Positions 39,051 through 46,923 of a stretch of 64,000 nt of DNA are shown here, one piece after another. Where the stretch lies: NCBI RefSeq assembly GCF_018326265.1, contig NZ_AP023360.1:5365501-5429500 (forward strand), in the 5' to 3' direction. The notes beneath the pieces are model-generated. The model saw only the letters and a list, made by a program, of their open reading frames with translations. It did not search any database and was not told the origin of the DNA. How positions within the stretch are numbered: position 1 is the stretch's first letter; the number at the start of each line of letters is the position of its first letter. The position numbers were made by a program, and so were the translations under genes. The DNA is from Catellatospora sp. IY07-71. GTDB lineage: Bacteria; Actinomycetota; Actinomycetes; Mycobacteriales; Micromonosporaceae.

Positions 39051-40790
39051 GTGCAGTCCAGAAAACATGTCCTCACCACGGCGGCGGCTGCCGCAACCGC
39101 TCTGCTGACCGCGGCCACCGTCGTCCTCGCCCAGCGCGCCGAGGCCGCCGACGTCCTGCTCTCCCGCAACAGGCCGGTAGCGGCGTCTTCTGTCGAAGCC
39201 TCGGCGTACGCGCCGGAGAAGGCCGTTGACGGCGACACCGCCACCCGGTGGGCCAGCGCCGAGGGGTCCGATCCCCAGTGGATCCGGGTGGACCTCGGCG
39301 CGGCCACGCCGATCACCCGCATCCGGCTCGTCTGGGAAGCGGCGTACGCGTCGGCATACCGGCTGGAGACCTCGGCCGACGCCACGACCTGGACCACGCT
39401 CAAGGCGGTGACCGGCGAGAACGGCGGGACCGACGACCACACCGGACTCGCCGCGACCGCACGCTACGTCCGGGTCTACGGCACCCAGCGCGGCACGCCC
39501 TACGGCTACTCGCTCTGGGAGCTGGAGGTCTACGGCCCCGGCTCGCCGCCGGGTCCTGGCACCGACTACCAGGCCGAGGACGCCGCGCTGTCGCAGGCGG
39601 TCGTGGCCGTCAACCACACCGGCTACACCGGCAGCGGGTTCGTCGACTACACCAACGTCAGCGGCAGCCGGATCGAGTGGACGGTGACCACAGCCGTGGC
39701 CGGTCCGGTCGCGCTGACCCTGCGATACGCGAACGGCACCACCGCGAACCGGCCGATGGACATCGCGGTCGACGGCGCCGTCGTCGCCGCGAGCGCCCCC
39801 TTCGCCCCGACGGCGAACTGGGACACCTGGACGACGTACACGGTCACCACGACGCTGGCGGCCGGTACCCACACCGTCCGCGCCACCGCCGTCGCCGGCA
39901 CCGGCGGACCCAACGTGGACAAGCTGACCGTCACGCCGACCGCCAGCCCCACGGCCGGCCCGACGCTCAGCCCCAGCCCCACGCCCGGGGGCGCGTTCAC
40001 CGTGGCCGCCGCCGGCGACATAGCCGAGCAGTGCACCGCCTCGTCGAGCACCTGCCAGCATCCGAAGACCGCGGCCCTGGTCACTGCCATGAACCCGGAC
40101 TTCGTGCTCACGATGGGGGACAACCAGTACGACGACGCACGCCTGTCGGACTTCCAGAACTACTTCGACAAGACCTGGGGCGCGTTCAAGTCGAAGATCC
40201 GCCCGGCGCCCGGCAACCACGAGACCTACGATCCGGCCGGTGCCATGGTCGGCTACCAGTCCTACTTCGGCTCGATCGCCTACCCGCAGGGCAAGCCCTA
40301 CTACAGCTACGACCACGGCAACTGGCACTTCATCGCGCTGGACTCCAACACCCTCACCGCGTCGGCCCAGCTGACCTGGCTGCAGAACGACCTGGCGGCC
40401 ACCACCAAGGGCTGCATCGCCGCGTACTGGCACCATCCGCTGTTCAGCTCAGGTGAGCACGGCAACGACCCGGTCAGCCGCCAGGCATGGCAGCTGCTCT
40501 ACAACGCGCGCGCCGACCTGGTGCTCAACGGCCACGACCACCACTACGAGCGGTTCGGGCCGCAGAACCCGTCGGCGGCCGCCGATCCCAACGGCATCGT
40601 CGAGGTCCTCGGCGGAATGGGCGGCGCCCCGCCCTACTCGATCGACAACGTGCAGCCCAACAGCCAGAAGCGCCTGACCGGCGTGTTCGGGGTACTCAAG
40701 CTGTCGTTCACGGCCGGCACGTTCTCCTGGCAGCTGATCGGGACCGACGGCACGGTCAAGGACACCAGCCCCACCTACACCTGCCACTGA
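39051..40790 (+). CDS. Secreted CBM32 - CBM6/35 - calcineurin-like phosphoesterase, 579 aa
   Basis: GTG at 39051 follows GAGGAG by about eight bases; a GTG nine codons upstream has no ribosome binding site. A signal peptide (VLTTAAAAATALLTAATVVL, cleavage after AEA) is followed by an F5/8 type C (CBM32) domain (residues about 35-165; AVDGDTATRWASAEG, YVRVYGTQRGTPYGYSLWELEVYG) and a CBM6/35-like domain (about 178-300; YQAEDAAL, HTGYTGSGFVDY). After a Pro linker, residues about 318-579 are a metallophosphoesterase with all metal-binding motifs: GDIAEQ, GDNQYDD, GNHE (about 388), WHHP and GHDHHYER. It probably acts on phosphate esters attached to carbohydrate polymers outside the cell. It is translationally coupled to an MFS transporter gene. 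Confidence 0.9.
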   Translation: MQSRKHVLTTAAAAATALLTAATVVLAQRAEAADVLLSRNRPVAASSVEASAYAPEKAVDGDTATRWASAEGSDPQWIRVDLGAATPITRIRLVWEAAYASAYRLETSADATTWTTLKAVTGENGGTDDHTGLAATARYVRVYGTQRGTPYGYSLWELEVYGPGSPPGPGTDYQAEDAALSQAVVAVNHTGYTGSGFVDYTNVSGSRIEWTVTTAVAGPVALTLRYANGTTANRPMDIAVDGAVVAASAPFAPTANWDTWTTYTVTTTLAAGTHTVRATAVAGTGGPNVDKLTVTPTASPTAGPTLSPSPTPGGAFTVAAAGDIAEQCTASSSTCQHPKTAALVTAMNPDFVLTMGDNQYDDARLSDFQNYFDKTWGAFKSKIRPAPGNHETYDPAGAMVGYQSYFGSIAYPQGKPYYSYDHGNWHFIALDSNTLTASAQLTWLQNDLAATTKGCIAAYWHHPLFSSGEHGNDPVSRQAWQLLYNARADLVLNGHDHHYERFGPQNPSAAADPNGIVEVLGGMGGAPPYSIDNVQPNSQKRLTGVFGVLKLSFTAGTFSWQLIGTDGTVKDTSPTYTCH

Positions 40791-41986
40791 TGTACATCAC
40801 ACTGCGCCGGGACACCCCGGCTCCGGGACGGCGGGCGCTCTCCGCCGTCCCGGCCAACGTCATCGCGCTGGGCGCGGTCAGCCTCGTCACCGACGTCTCG
40901 TCCGAGATGGTCACGGCCGTGCTGCCGCTCTACCTCGCGCTCACCCTCGGCCTGACGCCGCTGCAGCTCGGCTTCGTCGACGCCCTGTCCTTCGGGGCCA
41001 CCGCGCTGCTGCGCCCGGCCGGGGCCCGGGTCGCCGACCGGTGGCGGCACAAACCGGTGGCCGCCGCCGGGTACGCGCTGTCGGCCCTGGCCAAGCTCGG
41101 TGTGCTCGCCGCTGGGGCGGCGCTGGGGCCGCTGGCCGCAGCCATCGTGGCCGACCGCACCGGCAAGGGCCTGCGTACCGCGCCGCGCGACGCCCTCATC
41201 GCGGCGTCGGCTCCGGCCGGTGGCGAAGGGCTGGCGTTCGGCGTGCACCGGGCCATGGACACCGTGGGTGCCCTCCTGGGCCCGCTGGCCGCGTTCGCCG
41301 TGCTCGCCGCCACCGGCGGCACGTACCGGGCCGTGTTCGTGGTCAGCTTCTGCGTCGCGGCTTTCGGCGTGGTGCTGCTCGCGCTCTACGTCAGGGACCG
41401 GCCGGGTCCCACCCCGCCGGCGCCGCCGCTGCGGACGGTCCTGCGCGACCGTCGGCTGTGGCGGATGTGCGCGGTCGCCGCCGGGCTCGGCGCGTTCACG
41501 ATGAGCGACTTCTTCGTCTACCTGCTGCTGCAGCGTTCCGGCGCGGTGCCGCTGCGGTACTTCCCGCTCCTGCCGCTGGGCACGGCCGCGGTCTACCTGC
41601 TGCTCGCGGTGCCGCTCGGCCGCCTGGCCGACCGCGTCGGGCGGGCGCGGGTCCTGCTGGGCGGTCATCTCGCCCTGGTCGCGGCCACGCTCCTGCTCGC
41701 CGGTACGCCGGCCGCGGCGCCGATGGTCGTGGGGGTGCTCCTGCTGCACGGGCTGTTCTACGCGTCCACCGACGGGGTGCTGATGGCGCTGGCGGGGCCG
41801 CTGCTGCGGGACTCCTCGCGCACCACCGGACTCGCGATGGTCCAGACGGCGCAGGCGGCCGCCCGGTTCGTCTCCTCGCTGGCCGCCGGCGCGCTCTGGG
41901 CCGCCTGGGGTCCCCGGGCCGCGCTGCTGGTGATGGCGGCGGGCCTGCTCGCGGCCGTCCTGGCCGCCGCGCGGGGGCTCCGATGA
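40790..41986 (+). CDS. MFS transporter, 398 aa
   Basis: ATG at 40790 overlaps the phosphatase stop (TGATG). Twelve hydrophobic helices are visible. The MFS signature between helices two and three is GARVADRWRHKPV, with a matching GRLADRVGRARVLLGG in the second half; helix one is PANVIALGAVSLVTDVSSEMV, a start typical of the actinobacterial DHA1-like group with unknown substrate. The coupling with a secreted phosphoesterase and a beta-propeller protein suggests transport of a product or a related metabolite; no substrate can be given. The stop overlaps the next start (ATGA). Confidence 0.88.
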   Translation: MYITLRRDTPAPGRRALSAVPANVIALGAVSLVTDVSSEMVTAVLPLYLALTLGLTPLQLGFVDALSFGATALLRPAGARVADRWRHKPVAAAGYALSALAKLGVLAAGAALGPLAAAIVADRTGKGLRTAPRDALIAASAPAGGEGLAFGVHRAMDTVGALLGPLAAFAVLAATGGTYRAVFVVSFCVAAFGVVLLALYVRDRPGPTPPAPPLRTVLRDRRLWRMCAVAAGLGAFTMSDFFVYLLLQRSGAVPLRYFPLLPLGTAAVYLLLAVPLGRLADRVGRARVLLGGHLALVAATLLLAGTPAAAPMVVGVLLLHGLFYASTDGVLMALAGPLLRDSSRTTGLAMVQTAQAAARFVSSLAAGALWAAWGPRAALLVMAAGLLAAVLAAARGLR

Positions 41987-42927
41987 GGCGCGCGTGGCTC
42001 GCGTTGGCAGCCGCGCTCCTGCTGGGCACGGCGGCCACGGTCTACATGACGCACACCGCCACGCCGACACCGGCCGTACCGCCGACATCCCTGCGCAGCG
42101 GGCAGCTCTACTTCCGCGACGGCGGTGGTCAGGTCGCCTCGGTCGCCCCAGCCGATCCGGGCGGCTCACGACAGCAGTCGGGGCTGCGCTGCGACCGGTT
42201 CGCGGCCGCCTGGCCGACGGCGGTCTGCCTGACCGCCGACGTCACCAACGGCCTGCCGACGACCACCGCGGTGATCCTCGACCGCGACCTGCGCGAGACC
42301 CGGCGGCTGCACCTGGCCGGGATCCCCAGCCGCGCCGGCGTCTCGCCCAGCGGCCGGATGGTCGCCTGGACCGTGTTCGTCACCGGCGACTCCTACAACC
42401 AGGGCGGCTTCTCCACGTGGACCGGCATCCTGGACACCCGCACCGGGTACGTCGTGACGAACATCGAGAACATCCACCTCTACCTGACCGGCGGGCGCCA
42501 CCACGCGGCGGACGTCAACTACTGGGGTGTCACGTTCGCCGCCGACGACACGACCTTCTACGCCACGGTTTCCACGCGGGGCAAGACGTATCTCGTGCGC
42601 GGCGACTACGCAGCCTGGGAGGCGCGGGCGGTGCTCGCCGGGGTGGAGTGCCCGTCGCTGTCCCCGGACGCGACCAGGGTCGTCTACAAGAAACCGGCCC
42701 CGGGGCGGGTCCCGTGGCGCCTGGCCGTGCTGGACCTGCGCACCCTGCGCTCGGTGGACCTCGCCGAACCGCAGGGGGTCGACGACCAGGCGATCTGGCT
42801 CGACGACCGGACGGTCGCCTACGCCCGCGACGGGGACGTGTACGCGCTCGCCGCCGACGGCACCGGTGCACCCCGGATGCTCGTCCGGGACGCGTCATCT
42901 CCCACGCCACCGCTGACACCGCGTTGA
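41983..42927 (+). CDS. Exported TolB/PD40-like beta-propeller protein, 314 aa
   Basis: ATG at 41983 overlaps the MFS stop as ATGA. The N-terminus (MRRAWLALAAALLLGTAATVYM) is a signal or anchor peptide without a lipobox Cys. The rest is a series of WD40-like/PD40 blades (LYFRDGGGQVASVAP, GVSPSGRMVAWTVFV, LSPDATRVVYKKP, LDDRTVAYARDGDVYAL). Such proteins bind partners or ligands rather than catalyse. As the third gene of the phosphatase-MFS operon it may be an extracytoplasmic binding component. A 15-bp hairpin follows its stop. Confidence 0.82.
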   Translation: MRRAWLALAAALLLGTAATVYMTHTATPTPAVPPTSLRSGQLYFRDGGGQVASVAPADPGGSRQQSGLRCDRFAAAWPTAVCLTADVTNGLPTTTAVILDRDLRETRRLHLAGIPSRAGVSPSGRMVAWTVFVTGDSYNQGGFSTWTGILDTRTGYVVTNIENIHLYLTGGRHHAADVNYWGVTFAADDTTFYATVSTRGKTYLVRGDYAAWEARAVLAGVECPSLSPDATRVVYKKPAPGRVPWRLAVLDLRTLRSVDLAEPQGVDDQAIWLDDRTVAYARDGDVYALAADGTGAPRMLVRDASSPTPPLTPR

Positions 42928-42934
42928 CACGCGA

Positions 42935-42969
42935 CGACGGCGTCACCCGTAATCCGGGTGGCGCCGTCG
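42935..42969 (+). terminator. Hairpin after the phosphatase-MFS-propeller operon
   Basis: 42935-42949 pairs with 42955-42969 (15 pairs including one G-U) around TAATC, seven bases past the stop. Confidence 0.7.
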
Positions 42970-43048
42970 GCTGTGCCAAACCCCGGCCGGCCTGGCGACC
43001 GACGGAAGGCCGCTCGCCGCCCGCTCCCTCGCCGCATGCCGCCGGTCG

Positions 43049-43834
43049 TCACACGGACGGGTCCCAGGCCGCGAGCTGATCGAAGATACGGCGGTCGCCT
43101 TCGAACCTCAGCGAATCCAGCGGTATGCGGCCGTAGAAGAACAGGACCAGGTCACTGGCCGTGCCCCGGGCACAGGCGTCGGCCGTGCCGGGGTCCTCGC
43201 CGGCACCGGGCGTGAGGTGGGCGACCTGTGCGCCGTCCTGGGAAAGCCGCAGGCGCCAGGAGCGGCCCTCGGTGGCGTGGTAATCGACGACGGCGGGGTC
43301 GTGTGGCCAGGCGACCGTCGTCGCGCAGAGGGTGAACTGGCAGTCGTCGAAACCGTCGAGGGCCACCTCCTCCGGCAACGGCTGCGGGGCGCCCACCGTG
43401 AGCTGCGCGTCGTAGGTGTGCACCGCGATCTCGGGAACCTGGCGCCGCGCCCATGCCCCAGAGGTCTGCGGTGACGGCGAGTCATCCCACCACGTCCAAC
43501 AACCGCGGTCCGGGCCGGCCTCGCGCAGCGTGCTCGTCAGCTGCTCGACCGACTCGGTCCACCAGGCCAGCAGAGCCTCGCGCTCCCGAGGCGCACCCAT
43601 GCCGCCCTCCCAAGCCGACTTCTCCGGCGGCGCGTCCGCGGGCCCTGCGGCGACGATGGCCGCTGATTTGCGGCGGCCCATGCCCACGTGTTGCACGAGA
43701 TCGAACAGCGTCAGCTCGGGATGGGTCGGCACCTGCAGGTCGAGGCTGGGCGCCGCGGCGACCGCAGCGCGGAAGGCGGCCGACCGTTCGTCGATCAGCC
43801 GCAGATGATCAGAAAACGTGAGAATCCTGTGCAC
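43049..43834 (-). CDS. Maleylpyruvate isomerase-like (DinB/MDMPI) protein, 261 aa
   Basis: The N-terminal 170 residues are the MDMPI_N four-helix bundle (LTLFDLVQHVGMGRRKSAAI, TLFDLVQH His as a metal ligand, and VPEIAVHTYDAQLTVG with another His), followed by the MDMPI C-terminal beta domain (ACARGTASDLVLFFYGRIPL). In the family this fold binds a metal and mycothiol, acting in thiol-dependent isomerisation or transfer. The start (MHRILTFSDHLRLIDERSAA) is the only good ATG. It is alone, facing an APH kinase gene on the same strand after 110 bases. The real substrate is unknown. Confidence 0.85.
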   Translation of the reverse strand: MHRILTFSDHLRLIDERSAAFRAAVAAAPSLDLQVPTHPELTLFDLVQHVGMGRRKSAAIVAAGPADAPPEKSAWEGGMGAPREREALLAWWTESVEQLTSTLREAGPDRGCWTWWDDSPSPQTSGAWARRQVPEIAVHTYDAQLTVGAPQPLPEEVALDGFDDCQFTLCATTVAWPHDPAVVDYHATEGRSWRLRLSQDGAQVAHLTPGAGEDPGTADACARGTASDLVLFFYGRIPLDSLRFEGDRRIFDQLAAWDPSV

Positions 43835-43945
43835 GCCGGCTTTCTATCACCGTGCTCCGGCGACCGGACAGCGAATTTCGCAGCCGACGCGGCGGCCGCC
43901 CCGGCACTGATTCGTGCCCTCGGATCTGGCTGGCGACGATGCTGT

Positions 43946-44851
43946 TCAGTGCGCGGCGGCGTCAGCGAGGATCTCCTGAAGCCGTGCCCGACATTCGGCG
44001 ACGAAGGCTGGAAAAGTATCCCAGTAGTAAGAGATTCCACTGACGCCCACCGCGATGGCCCAGGCGCGGGCGCGGGTCCAGGTCGGCTCGTCAAGGTTCA
44101 TGGCGTCCCAGTACGCCTCCCGCGCGTCGGTCGGCAGGTCCCAGATGGTGGAGTGCTCGGCGTCTGGAAACCCGACGGAGAGGCTTCCGAAATCGATTAC
44201 GGCGTGTAGCCGGCCGTCGGCCACCAGAAGGTTGGTCGGCTTAAGGTCGCCGTGGAGCCACACGTGAGGGCTGGAGGGCTCAGGCAGGGCGGTCGCGGCA
44301 CGCCACATACGTGCCAGCGAATCTATATCGATCTCTGCGCCGACGGTGGTTCGACAGTCCTCGAAACACCTGCTGATCCACTCGTCGCAAGCCTGCAAGC
44401 GGCCTCCGCGATACCAGCGGAGGTCACCCGCACTGGTCGCCTCCATGAGGTCGATGTTGTGAAGCTCGCGCACGAACGACGCCAGCTCGGCTCCGAACGC
44501 GGCCCAGTCCTGGACGGTGTCCGGCCGGGCCTCCTTCCCGTCAATCCAGCGAAATACCGACCAGGGCAGCGGGAACGCAACGGTGGGAGTGCCCGCATGG
44601 ACGGGCTCCGGGACCGCGTGCGTGAGCAGCGGCGCCAGACGGGGAAGCCATTCCTGCTCCTTCCGCAGGGACCGCGCTTTGTCCTGGGTTCGCGGAAGCC
44701 GCACAAGCAGGTCGTCACCTAGCCGATACATGGTGTTCTCCGTGCCCGCGCCTGCTAGCGACAGTGAGAGGCCGGCCCACTCCGGGCGCTGTGCATCCAG
44801 CAGCGACCTGACAACCGCCTCATCGACCGGGACCTCGTTCTCGTGCAGCAT
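43946..44851 (-). CDS. Aminoglycoside-phosphotransferase-family kinase, 301 aa
   Basis: The protein has the APH/ChoK fold: a glycine-containing nucleotide loop (AGAGTENTMYRLGDDLLVRLP, about residues 33-55, with the phosphate-anchoring Arg/Lys replaced by Arg in VRLP), the hinge region (FPLPWSVFRWIDGKEA), the Brenner catalytic loop HGDLKPTNLLV (about 198) and the metal site VIDFGSLSVGFPDAE. Length matches. Members may phosphorylate aminoglycosides, macrolides, homoserine or other small hydroxyl compounds; resistance is possible but not shown. I use ATG at 44849-44851 (MLHENEVPVDEAVVRSLL). The gene's upstream DNA carries a fragment of an undecaprenyl-diphosphate synthase gene. Confidence 0.87.
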   Translation of the reverse strand: MLHENEVPVDEAVVRSLLDAQRPEWAGLSLSLAGAGTENTMYRLGDDLLVRLPRTQDKARSLRKEQEWLPRLAPLLTHAVPEPVHAGTPTVAFPLPWSVFRWIDGKEARPDTVQDWAAFGAELASFVRELHNIDLMEATSAGDLRWYRGGRLQACDEWISRCFEDCRTTVGAEIDIDSLARMWRAATALPEPSSPHVWLHGDLKPTNLLVADGRLHAVIDFGSLSVGFPDAEHSTIWDLPTDAREAYWDAMNLDEPTWTRARAWAIAVGVSGISYYWDTFPAFVAECRARLQEILADAAAH

Positions 44852-44934
44852 CACGGTGGAGATCCTGCCGCCAGGCGGCACGAAGGGCCAGCGACTATCG
44901 GCAGAGTTCCGACACTCATGCGCCAGCTGACCGA

Positions 44935-45072
44935 AGCGGGACGGCTCATCGGCCATCGGCGGTTGCCATCCATGACGATCGCGACGTGCCGGGGCAGGCT
45001 CGCGCCGGCCAGTTGCGCGTTGAGGCGCCGAGCGTAGAGCGCGTAGGCAGTGTTTCTCACCGTCATCCACAT
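44935..45072 (-). pseudogene. 5' fragment of an isoprenyl transferase (UppS) gene
   Basis: On the minus strand an ATG at 45070-45072 gives LYARRLNAQLAGASLPRHVA then IVMDGNRRW, the invariant N-terminus of cis-prenyltransferases (the Asp of MDGN binds magnesium). After RRW the sequence turns to unrelated codons and the frame ends inside the next gene's leader. Only about 45 of the usual 250 residues remain, so it cannot be active. It is a duplication remnant of a full gene presumably elsewhere in the genome. Confidence 0.8.
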
Positions 45073-45121
45073 TCGGCGACAACAAACCGGATCGTGACAG
45101 CGATGCCGGCGACAGCGGTCG

Positions 45122-45151
45122 TTGCCATTAATTGATGGTCGTCTCTACAAT
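45122..45151 (+). promoter_or_regulatory. Consensus-like promoter giving a leaderless mRNA
   Basis: TTGCCA at 45122-45127 and TACAAT at 45146-45151 are separated by 18 bases, a good match to housekeeping sigma-70 promoters. The start codon of the next gene is at 45160, so transcription would begin at or within a base or two of the ATG; no ribosome binding site is present. Confidence 0.6.
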
Positions 45152-45159
45152 TTATCGAC

Positions 45160-46125
45160 ATGAGACTATCGAACGCTTTCCTGCGTCGGATCGCCCAACT
45201 CGCCACGGCAGTCGTCGTGGGTGTGGGAGCGGTCGCTCTCCTGCCTGCGCCGGCACACGCGGCGACCGTGGCCTTCGCGAAGGAGAGCCAGTGGTCCAGC
45301 GGCTACGTCGGCAAGATGACCGTGCACAACCCCAGCGCGGCGACGCTCACCTCGTGGCGGGTCGAGTTCGACCTGCCGGCCGGCACCACGCTCGGCTCGT
45401 ACTGGAACGCGAACATGACCCGTGAGGGCGGCCGCTTCGTCTTCACCAACATGTCGTGGAACGGCACGCTCACGGCCGGCGCCTCGACCAGCTTCGGCTG
45501 GGTGGCGAGCGGCAGCGGTGAGCCGCAGGGCTGCACGGTCAACGGCGCACCCTGCTCCGGCCCGCCGGCCGTCGACGTGACGCCGCCTTCGGCGCCGACG
45601 AACGTTCACTTCGTCACCGGATCGTTCACCGGCATCGTCTGGTCCCCGTCCACCGACGACACCGGCGTCGTCGAGTACCAGATCTTCCACCGATCCACCC
45701 AGATCGCAACCTCCACGACGACGAGCTACAGCATGCCGACACCGCCGCCGATGGTCACGACCTATGGGGTGCGGGCTGTCGACGCGGCCGGCAACATCTC
45801 CCCGTTCACGCCGCTCCACGTCGGGCAACTGCCGGACTCGACCCCGCCGACCGCACCCGCGAACCTGCGGATCGGTGGCATGTCGCCCGACCACCTGACG
45901 GTGCGCTGGGACGCTGCGACCGACGAGACGTTCCTGGTCGGGTACGAGATCTACCTGAACGGCGCGCTGATCAGCAAGGTCGGCGGCACCAGCGGATACG
46001 TCCCGTTCACCAGTTTCGGAATCTACACGGTACGGGTGCGGGCCTGGGACGCCTCGGGCAACTTCGGGCCGTACGCCCAGATCAGCATCGCCATCGACCC
46101 GCCGCCGCCTCCACCTGCACGCTGA
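45160..46125 (+). CDS. Secreted CBM2 - FnIII - FnIII protein without catalytic domain, 321 aa
   Basis: ATG at 45160 is nine bases after a good -10 box. The signal peptide (LATAVVVGVGAVALLPAPAHA) is followed by a CBM2-type carbohydrate-binding domain, residues about 35-130 (SQWSSGYVGKMTVHNPSAAT, LGSYWNANMTREGGRFVFTN, SWNGTLTAGASTSFGW), whose N-terminal cysteine is missing; the Trp residues that bind cellulose or chitin are present. Two fibronectin type III domains follow (about 140-220, 225-315; starting PPSAPTNVHF and PPTAPANLRI) and a Pro tail. No hydrolase domain exists, so this is a binding or adhesion protein, perhaps for insoluble polysaccharide. It could also be the truncated remainder of a larger enzyme, but the frame is clean. 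Confidence 0.85.
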   Translation: MRLSNAFLRRIAQLATAVVVGVGAVALLPAPAHAATVAFAKESQWSSGYVGKMTVHNPSAATLTSWRVEFDLPAGTTLGSYWNANMTREGGRFVFTNMSWNGTLTAGASTSFGWVASGSGEPQGCTVNGAPCSGPPAVDVTPPSAPTNVHFVTGSFTGIVWSPSTDDTGVVEYQIFHRSTQIATSTTTSYSMPTPPPMVTTYGVRAVDAAGNISPFTPLHVGQLPDSTPPTAPANLRIGGMSPDHLTVRWDAATDETFLVGYEIYLNGALISKVGGTSGYVPFTSFGIYTVRVRAWDASGNFGPYAQISIAIDPPPPPPAR

Positions 46126-46332
46126 CCTTGGCCTGCCGGGGGCTCTGAGCCTCGTGTACCACTCGGTGCTGACGCCGGCCAGGACCGCGAGGACACTACG
46201 CACAGGTCACGAGGGCCGCCGGCGGACCCGCTCACCACATTGACCTGTGCCGCCGCGCCCCGCGACCATTTCGCCGGCGGGTTCCCTCCGCGGGCCGTGC
46301 CCGTGGCGTCGTGAGGGGCATGGAGGGGCGAC

Positions 46333-46923
46333 GTGACACATGATGAAGCCTGGGTGCCGGTCGGCCCGGGTGCGCCACCCGAGCAGCAGGCGCGGTTCGA
46401 CGACTTCGTGCGGGCCCGCACGCGCGCGCTGTGGCGCACGGCATACCTGCTCACCGGCGACCGGCATCTTGCCGAGGACCTGCTGCAGACCGCGCTGGAA
46501 CGCGCCGCGGTGCGCTGGCGCCGCCTGGACCAGCCCGAGGCGTACGTCCGGCGGGTGCTCTACACCCAGTCGGTGTCCTGGTGGCGCAGCCGGCAGCGGC
46601 GGGTGCGCGAGGTGCTGCTCGACACCGCGCCCGAACCGGCCGGGCCGCCCGGCGACCCCGAGCTGCGGGTGATGCTGGCCCAGGCGCTGCGGCGGCTCAC
46701 CCCGCGCCAGCGCGCCGTGCTGGTGCTGCGCTTCTACGAGGACTGCTCCGAGACGGAGACGGCCCGCACGCTCGGCGTCGCCGTCGGCACCGTGAAGAGC
46801 CAGACCAGGCATGCCCTGCGCCGCCTGCGCGAGCTCGCCCCGGAACTCGGCGACCTCATCCCCGACCCGGCCGCTTCGGCCGGCCGCATCCGGCACGACG
46901 AGACCTCGGTGGTGACGCGATGA
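46333..46923 (+). CDS. SigE-family (SIG-like ECF) RNA polymerase sigma factor, 196 aa
   Basis: GTG at 46333 follows GGAGGGGCGAC. Region 2 is seen in FDDFVRARTRALWRTAYLLT, GDRHLAEDLLQTALERAAVRW and YVRRVLYTQSVSWWRSRQRR; region 4 in LRRLTPRQRAVLVLRFYEDCSETETARTLGVAVGTVKSQTRHALRRLRE (helix-turn-helix near residues 140-165). This is the actinobacterial SigE-like ECF group (ECF41/42-independent), often with no classic anti-sigma. Its stop overlaps the ATG of a membrane beta-propeller gene (ATGA), so that protein is the likely regulator of its activity. Confidence 0.88.
   Translation: MTHDEAWVPVGPGAPPEQQARFDDFVRARTRALWRTAYLLTGDRHLAEDLLQTALERAAVRWRRLDQPEAYVRRVLYTQSVSWWRSRQRRVREVLLDTAPEPAGPPGDPELRVMLAQALRRLTPRQRAVLVLRFYEDCSETETARTLGVAVGTVKSQTRHALRRLRELAPELGDLIPDPAASAGRIRHDETSVVTR

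Noticed and set aside
43946-45085. A longer APH kinase start at 45085
   Set aside because: The extra codons cover the UppS remnant in another frame and read as low-quality sequence; the kinase fold begins at 44851.
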